NCBI RefSeq assembly: GCF_910592395.1
Contig: NC_088310.1
Location: forward strand, 14,951,501-15,015,500
Length of the DNA: 64,000 nt
From: Lineus longissimus
Taxonomy: Eukaryota; Nemertea; Pilidiophora; Heteronemertea; Lineidae
Reading direction: 5' to 3'
The notes under the pieces are model-generated. The model searched no databases and was not told the origin of the DNA. It saw only the letters and a program-made list of their open reading frames with translations. How positions within the stretch are numbered: the first letter of the stretch is position 1; each line of letters starts with the position of its first letter. Both the position numbers and the translations under genes were made by a program. Below, piece after piece: positions 58,071 through 64,000 of this stretch.

Positions 58071-59314
58071 TCATCCTGGTCCATTCCTGGTAATTTGAAG
58101 CCCTTGTAAGTGTCAGATTGAATTGCATTTCTAATGGCATTGACAGTACAAGACGGGAGAACGACCCGAATCTTCTTCTCCAAGAATCCCCAGCACCAGC
58201 GTACAAATTGACGGTATGCCACAGAGCGATACTTCCTGAAAAAGAAAAGTGAAAGATCAGTTACACAATACCATCAGAATAAACAATCCTACAAAACAAG
58301 TTGTGTTTTCTTTTGCAGGGGAGCAGTGTGAGCCATCCAGACTCATCCAATAAGGCTGCACTGAGTTTAGATCGAAGTAAAAAGACTCATAGGACTAGAG
58401 TGGTACACTAGAACGAGAACACTGTTACATACTCGTGATTTGGTCCATCTGATGCATGATTCCCTCGCTGTGCTTTGAACGTCAGGAAAGCTACTTCCAA
58501 TGCCCAAATGTTTAGACAGACTCCCTCAAAACCTGCGTGCTCCGTTACACACTTAAAATCTGCACCTTTGATCAAGGGGTCGTGAGCTTCTGCTGCACAA
58601 TGTTCATGGTCTGGCAACATCTGCATTCTTGTGCCGTCTCCATGATCACACAGTTTCCACAGCTGCACCTGTAAATAAAAATGGACTATATAATATTTGT
58701 AAATAAAATATCATCTCACATTGTAAATATAACGAGTTGTTTATCTCATTAATTGAACTTATTTTTCAAAGCCTAGGACTAGGTGAGTTAAGTGGATGGG
58801 AACATAGTGAAGCCATGCATCAACTTGCTATAGTATTAGGGCCCTAACATGTATTGGATCCACAGACATGATGAGGAAGTGCTAAATGTATTGTAAATGT
58901 TGTATGGAGGAGCCATTTTTTAGGCCTGTTAGTGGTGAATCAACAATCAATTTTCTGGTATGTCCCGGCACCAGGCATATCATCCACAACCCCTCTCCCG
59001 CAAAAACCCTTCTTGCTTACATTTACGTCCATAAGGACCTTAACAACTAACCAATAATCTAAATCGGCCAGCCGCTGCGCTCCGTCTTCATCATCTTCAA
59101 CTTCGACCTGCATCTCTGCTTCCGGATTGTCTGCGTCGTATTCCGGCTCAAACTGGTATGGCAGCACCCCGATCGCTGGTCTTTGGACGCCTGACTGTTC
59201 TACAATATCTTCCTCAGATCCGGACTGGTACTTGGTCGCAGAAAAGTCCAAGAAATCGGATGAAATGTCGATTGAATCGCAGCTCGATTGTTCAGAAACT
59301 TCGATGTCCGCCAT
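58071..59314 (-). pseudogene. P2X7 ballast-domain (P2RX7_C) protein, three exons, one frameshift
   Basis: Exon 1 is 59314-59052: MADIEVSEQSSCDSIDISSD, then IGVLPYQFEPEYD and DLDY. Exon 2 is 58668-58429: WCSCGNCVIMETAQECRCCQ (Cys-rich zinc site), then after losing one base in a C-run near 58588 GADFKCVTEHAGFEGVCLN. Exon 3 starts at 58235 or 58231 and ends at 58071: YRSVAYRQFVRWCWGFLEKK, IRVVLPSCTVNAIR, YKGFKLPG and stop. This is the pattern of stand-alone proteins related to the C-terminal zinc- and GDP-binding ballast of the P2X7 receptor. There is no ion-channel part, so it is not a receptor. Donors and acceptors are good (TTG/GTTAGT; TTTACAG/G; TTTTCAG/G). The frameshift could be decay or a sequencing error, since everything else looks intact. 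Confidence 0.85.
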
Positions 59315-59521
59315 GTTGGATCAGCTGTTTGTACCTCTTGTGACGTCACAGGGTTTTCAAGGGGAAATCTCAGGATTGAATGTTTTTTTCTGCGTGGAGT
59401 TTTACAAAATCATGTTCTGTGATAAATTGACTGGCCAAAATGATATGAAATTTTCAATGTAGTTTATTGATAAGGTATTAAGTTAAATGGGTCAGAGATA
59501 AATTGGTTCTGTACTATTCCT

Positions 59522-60088
59522 TTACAAATAGAAATTCAACAATTCTCTCATTCATTTATTTTATTCTAAAGACGTTCATATCCGTAGACTGTATGGACTA
59601 AGTAACTCATTTCACCGTTTGCAAATTTACCAATAAATAAATCAATACAGGATGAACAACATATCTCAGTATAAGTTACCTCTACATTTGCATGATAATC
59701 ATTCCAAAATTTGACTTCATTTACCATAAACTTCCATACTGTCTGTTCGGCTGTGTCTGTAGGAAATATCCAGGCATGTTTTGCACTGTTCGAGGATTGA
59801 CTTGGCGCTTGATTTGCTGAGCTGATCAGAGCCAGGAGCCGTACAAATGGTTGGGGGGATGAGTTGCCCCCTGTCTGCTTCCCCTACCCGTTCATACGAT
59901 GATGCTGAGAGATAGGGAATTTTGCTCCCTCTCAAGCACTCCAAAATAATTTCTCTCTCAATAAAATTTTTTCTTCTGATTACCTACTTCTATGAATGAA
60001 AACAAGACATCGTTAGAATGAAAATTAACCGAACTTCGGCATCTAAAATCTCGAAAGTGGTCACAGATAATGCCCCCAGCATCTTTTA
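59522..60088. other. No gene recognised
   Basis: This is unassigned sequence between the TTAA element and a MITE. A lone AGGAATAGTACA-type end in inverted form with TTAA lies at 60982-60996, beyond the MITE. Confidence 0.4.
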
Positions 60089-60722
60089 AGCCCGTTACAC
60101 ATGAGGGACTTCTCACCAACTTAGTTGGAATTTTAATTCATAACAGGAATCCAGACCAGGTAACTGATACTTTGCCCGACTGGTTGGAGTTGCTGGCTGC
60201 ACTACCGACTTGTTCCATTTCTCAACGACATCTTTTGTTTATATAAGGATTTTTTTGTTTATATAAGGAGTGTGGGGAGAAATTTCCCCGTGTGATTCAG
60301 TCAACAACATAGCTGGGCCATATTTTGACTCTTTATCGATAGGCGCCAAGGCTGTACCTTCTCATAATCCACGATTTTGCCCAAAACCTCCTATTATCCC
60401 ATCGATTTCTCCTTTTCCTCTTTTCACTGATACTTTTTACAATAATAATAGATAAAATCTTCTTTTTCTTCCTCTCATTGTACACAACAAAATCATTGGC
60501 AACCATGTTTCTAGATCTAAGATTTCCCTGCCAGAAATTATAGATATTTGCACTCAGCCTTGACCAAGGTTTTGGCCTAAATATAGTGCAGGACGTAATA
60601 TTGCTGGGATTATGTCTTTTGTGTGAGTGGGTGAACGACTCTCAACTTCCAGTCACCTGTGCACCTGTTCTTAATTTTAAAGCCAACTGAGTTGGTGAGA
60701 AATCCCTCGTGTGTAGCGGGCT
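60089..60722. mobile_element. Harbinger-like MITE with TTA target duplication
   Basis: TIRs run AGCCCGTTACACATGAGGGA then CTTCTCACCAAC at 60089, and inverted with a few changes (AGCCCGCTACACACGAGGGA) ending at 60722. Both sides are flanked by TTA (60086-60088 and 60723-60725), the TWA duplication of PIF/Harbinger elements. It is 634 bp and non-coding. Confidence 0.82.
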
Positions 60723-61017
60723 TTATTGTCACAAAATGCAAACATGAAATAATCGAGGTTAAAAGGGACCAAAACGGGGATCAAATTCTTTAAATGTGTA
60801 TACAAATTGCTCCCCCTTGACGTGCTTATTAAATTTTTTTTTTTCTTTCAGATATAAACGACACTGACCCAAGCTTTCTAATGATGCCTTGCTTTGTTGA
60901 AATACGTCAAGACAATCAAAATTTATCTGAATATTATGCTCCAAAGCCTTTTCCAAGATCGGGTCATTGATACTAACATTTGTACTATTCCTTTAAGTTG
61001 ACAGTTTTGCGCAATAA

Positions 61018-61749
61018 AGCCTGGTCTACACTAGCAAACATTCGCAAACAATTGTTGGCCAACATGAGCTAACATCATGTTGCGAATGTTTGGGGACCTG
61101 TCGACACTATCAAACACAGGCAAACATTGCCAAACAAGTTTGGCTAGGTTTGGCCATGTTTGGCATGAATTTGAGGGCAATTTGGAGGGAAAATCAGTCA
61201 TTTCTCTCCATTTTTCTCTAAAACACAGAGAACCACAGGAAGAAAGCATGCCTAGGTGCTTCAGCAGCAATTCTTTCAGTTGTGATTAACCCCCGTCGCC
61301 GCCGCAACTGAAACAAGCCATACTTGTGGAAAAAGCATGCATGGGGCCTATCACTGCCTCCTTCAAGAGTTAAGGGCCTCAGACCCCAAAAGCCTGAAGA
61401 ATTTCCTGCGGATGGATGAAGCTTTTCGTATTCCGAAATTAAATGTTCAATTTCTTGAAATTGCCATTCTCTATCTTTCATTGAGGCTGCCATTTTGTCC
61501 CAGTAGCTCCATCACATGATCCAAATCGGTTCCCTGATTGGCTGCTGATTGCCCAACACCAACCAACATGTTTTTCAGAAGGTGCATGGCCTAACATTGG
61601 CCAACATTGGCCAACAAGTTTGCTGATGTTTTCACTTGTTTTTGGACCCGTCCACACTGGCAAACAATAGCAAACATGCCTCTGCAACAAGGCCCAACAC
61701 GATGTTGGCCAACAATTGTTGGTTCATGTTTGCTGGTGTAGACCGGGCT
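61018..61749. mobile_element. Harbinger-like MITE with TAA target duplication
   Basis: TIRs run AGCCTGGTCTACACTAGCAA at 61018, and AGCCCGGTCTACACCAGCAA (inverted) ending at 61749. Homology extends inward through AACAATTGTTGGCCAACAT. TAA flanks both sides (61015-61017 and 61750-61752). The interior repeats GGCCAACATTGGCCAACA-type motifs. It is 732 bp and non-coding. Confidence 0.85.
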
Positions 61750-61989
61750 TAAGAAACCCAGCCAGGTGATGCGCATCATTACATAATATTAATATAACAT
61801 TACATGAACAGGAGGTATCGGGATATTTGTCTTTTTAACCAAAATGTAAATGGCCGCAAGCAGAACTGGTGGCTTGATTGATTATATAATATATGCTTAC
61901 TAGATTATCATGGCTGCTCTCAAAAAACCACCTTCCTGGCCCCTTTGTTGACTAATTTTCAGCTGGATTTCAACCCATTTTCGCCGACT

Positions 61990-62082
61990 GTATACCTTTC
62001 TTACCTAGTACCTTTTCTTTCAGAACCTATTTTACCTAGTACCATTTTTACCGATACCTTTGTTACTGGTACCTTTTTTACA
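61990..62082 (-). repeat. GGTACTAGGTAAAAAA short tandem array (right arm, inverted)
   Basis: The plus strand shows TTACCTAGTACC, TTTTACCTAGTACC and TTACTGGTACC repeats, the reverse complement of the array at 56776-56857. The minus-strand frame here (62001-62246) is a shadow. 61753-61989 and 62083-62512 hold no gene. Confidence 0.75.
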
Positions 62083-62512
62083 TACATTCTTTTTACTCCT
62101 GGCTGCTTTAAGACCACATATATAATTGTCCCTGGATCGTAAGAGTGATGGACTTGCGGGTCACAGTGGTCAGAATTTGTAATGAGTTTTCCATCTTTAC
62201 CTGAATAGAAATAATTGGGAAATCTTTGATATTTAGGAATATTCATCCATTTATTTCTCTCTCTCGAAAGTCATGAAAAAATGGAATATTTGGTATATCC
62301 CTCTTCGTCCTCTAAAAATGGTGCTAAGGTCAAAACCTTGCTATGAAGAGGCGAATGCATATTATGCATTTGCCATCGCCTGCCCTCGTTTATTAGTGCA
62401 GTGCATTTTGTAAATCAATTTAAATCAAACTTTGTACAGAGAAAAACAGTTCTGATACAATTCTTTAATTGCTGACAATAATCTGCATTTTTTTTGTGTT
62501 AAATTCTTTCAG

Positions 62513-62585
62513 TTCCAACAATCCAATGTCTTACAGAAGTATGATGAGGAGATTGAAGGGGAAAAGTCAAGCAGATTCCAATTGG
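62513..62585 (+). CDS. SART1: SART1 internal exon d
   Basis: This is a 73-nt exon after acceptor AAATTCTTTCAG (ends 62512), with donor GTAAGT at 62586. It reads FQQSNVLQKYDEEIEGEKSS then RFQLG. The vertebrate protein has an (I/V)LxKYDEE(L/I)EGE...F(R/Q)L motif directly after the exon c segment. It starts in phase 0 and leaves in phase 1. The C-terminal exons must lie beyond the window; none was seen in 62586-64000. Confidence 0.92.
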
Positions 62586-62689
62586 GTAAGTTGCTAAATC
62601 CAGTCTTAGTTTTACAGTAGATTCCTAATGAAGTGGCCTTGATAATATCATTGATACTTGTCATTCTTATCATGCCTTTCCACTCACGA

Positions 62690-63127
62690 GGTATACCTAA
62701 TACCACACTCTAAACGCCCCTCTCCACTCCTCGAAAAGAATTTTTGACTCTCATCTGAATTCATAAAGTTTTGTCTTTGCGCGAAGGGCTTGGGGTAGTC
62801 TGTTATAAAGGAACAGGCTGCAGCTTGAAAAACTGTGGAGGCCATAATGTTTTTAGTTCATGAAGACTCTAGTTGATTGACACCAGAGGATGTTCTGGTA
62901 ATCTTGTTTTGTTAATTTTTTCAAGACAGTTCTTTAAAATATGCGGACCCAGTCCATTAGGTGCTTTATCGTCTGTGAGTAGTATCTTAGACACGTGATT
63001 TGATGGGGAGCCAGTGCAGGTCCAGAAGAACTGGTGTGATGTGGTCAAACTTCCTCGTGTGGCTGATAAACCTTGCAGCTGAGTAATGAACTCGTTGTAA
63101 ATGAGTAAGTGACTTTTGAGGCTAGCC
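62690..63127 (-). pseudogene. LINE (CR1/L2-like) C-terminal tail fragment
   Basis: Minus-strand pieces in shifting frames read VSKILLTDDKAPNGLGPHIL, then KHYGLHSFSSCSLFLYNRLP and QALRAKTKLYEF. Many CR1/L2-type LINEs end with a KILL.T.KALNGLAP..L segment and an RSFS.AAP.LWN.LP.....-type motif, which this resembles in worn form. It lies in the SART1 intron just after exon d. Confidence 0.6.
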
Positions 63128-63146
63128 ATGGAGAGATACCATTTTT

Positions 63147-63205
63147 AGCTCAGCTGACTAAGTCAGCCGAGCTTGTCAAATAAGTTGTTCAGTGGCGTCC
63201 GTCTG

Positions 63206-63236
<31 letters not shown>

Positions 63237-64000
63237 GTTAAACCCATGGTGCACATTTTGTAACCGTAAGACCTAGAGACTTCAATATTGCATTTCTGGA
63301 TACTTCTGGTCAAACTCTACTTTCAAAACAAAATTTGTCGCCATTCGACCTACTTCCTGCGAGCGAGAGTGCATGAAGGAAACTGGCCTATATCGGCCTA
63401 GGAGCAGCAGAATTAGTCGAAATATGCTCTAATATTAAGATAAAATTCTTGAAAATCTATTTTATTGAGAAAAAGTTCAAAATTCTAACAGGAGAGGGCG
63501 CTACCTGCCTTTTAATTATTTCTGCCGATTCAAATTCCCGCCCGATGACGTCAGCCATCAATGAAGTCTCCTATTTGCCAGTTCTCAAAACATGGCAGCT
63601 ACACAACAAAAGGAGTAGGCCTAGCTCCAGGAATAAATCACTGTTCACTTCAGCTTTGTAATCGATTGTACCCCCACTTTATTGTGTTTTGTGTGGTGTT
63701 CCTATTCAATCAACGATGTAAGGCCTTATTATGTTGGTTTTAATTGAGAAGGTGCATTATAAGCGGCGTACGAAATACCGAAGCGGAGACAAAATGGCGG
63801 CATGTTGTTTACGCCTGGAGCTCAATGACACTCAAGTACCCAATTTTCTGCTTAAAAAGTAGTCTGGTAGGCGATATTATCACTAGTTCGTTTCAGTGGT
63901 AGTCATAAGGTCTTTAGGGACTACTTTCAGAAATTAGTTCTTGAAAATTTGGCCACATTTCTGTGAAAACGATATCGGAAGTGCATGCTCTGTTCGCGAT
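63147..64000 (+). mobile_element. Hairpin-ended element family B, 5' part running off the window
   Basis: AGCTCAGCTGACTAAGTCAG follows TTTTT at 63142-63146, and a (CCAT)n microsatellite lies at 63205-63235. The last 160 bp match about 17300-17470 of the copy at 16802 (for example TCATAAGGTCTTTAGGGACT). The 3' end is outside the window. Confidence 0.75.

Larger units (their letters stand above)
57011..59520. mobile_element. TTAA-type (Kolobok-like) element carrying THAP and P2X7-ballast genes
   Basis: The left end is AGGAATAGTACAGACCCAAT directly after TTAA (57007-57010). The right end, inverted, is AGGAATAGTACAGAACCAAT, followed on the plus strand by TTAC at 59521 (one change from TTAA). It is about 2.5 kb. 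Inside are a THAP gene (plus) and a P2RX7_C gene (minus), convergent. TTAA targets and THAP domains are typical of the Kolobok superfamily, so that is the best guess. No DDE transposase was found, so the copy is non-autonomous or deleted. Confidence 0.65.

Noticed and set aside
59127-59462. Plus-strand frame of 111 codons
   Set aside because: It is the antisense shadow of P2RX7_C exon 1.
60982-60996. A third AGGAATAGTACA end with TTAA as the true right end of the THAP element
   Set aside because: Only 12 bp match the left end, against about 20 for the end at 59520. The intermediate region holds unrelated MITEs. It remains possible that it is the end of another copy.

Overview
The window is animal (metazoan) nuclear DNA, most likely from a marine invertebrate with a large, repeat-rich genome. 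Three things support this: spliceosomal introns of 11 to 27 kb, a decayed community of animal-type transposons (piggyBac, PIF/Harbinger, Jockey/CR1-type LINEs, a DIRS-like fragment, a TTAA-flanked THAP element), and families of tandem-repeat elements of the kind common in marine invertebrates. Species and phylum cannot be fixed from the sequence. Genes follow the standard code. There is no prokaryotic, organellar or viral genome here.

The one ordinary host gene is SART1 (U4/U6.U5 tri-snRNP component, yeast Snu66 homologue), running left to right across almost the whole window. Four internal exons are visible: 2395-2503, 13668-13842, 35182-35321 and 62513-62585. They are phase-compatible and join into one continuous reading frame. 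Introns are about 11.2, 21.3 and 27.2 kb. Everything else lies inside or beside these introns.

Intron 1 (2504-13667) holds hairpin-ended repeat elements and a remarkable gene at 7026-10245. It is a broken DDE transposase with a SWIM-like tail, followed in the same frame by a 30-bp-unit minisatellite and a ubiquitin-specific protease (USP) domain with its Cys, His and Asp boxes in place.

Intron 2 (13843-35181) starts with a TA-flanked MITE only 7 nt inside the intron. It holds a piggyBac transposase fossil read on the minus strand from 28040 to 16250, split by four later insertions: a Harbinger element (25643-27874), a LINE (22853-24847) and two hairpin-ended elements (21524-22675; 16802-21426). 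A 145-bp tandem array (28384-33400) is itself split by another hairpin-ended element, followed by a further family to about 34960.

Intron 3 (35322-62512) has a quiet first 3.4 kb, then a GC-rich stretch and a DIRS-like RNase H remnant split by a repeat element that carries a LINE, several more hairpin-ended elements, and at 57011-59520 a TTAA-type transposon. That transposon carries a THAP DNA-binding gene (plus strand) facing a spliced P2X7 ballast-domain gene (minus strand, one frameshift). Two Harbinger-like MITEs follow. After SART1 exon d come a LINE tail and a hairpin-ended element that runs off the window.

Two patterns cut across the region. At least four unrelated repeat families share one design: a 5' palindrome, internal tandem units, then near the 3' end a copy of half the palindrome followed by a short hairpin. 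This resembles Helentron-associated non-autonomous elements. Their internal units are repeatedly about 145 bp, or about 301 bp (roughly double), which is close to nucleosome length.
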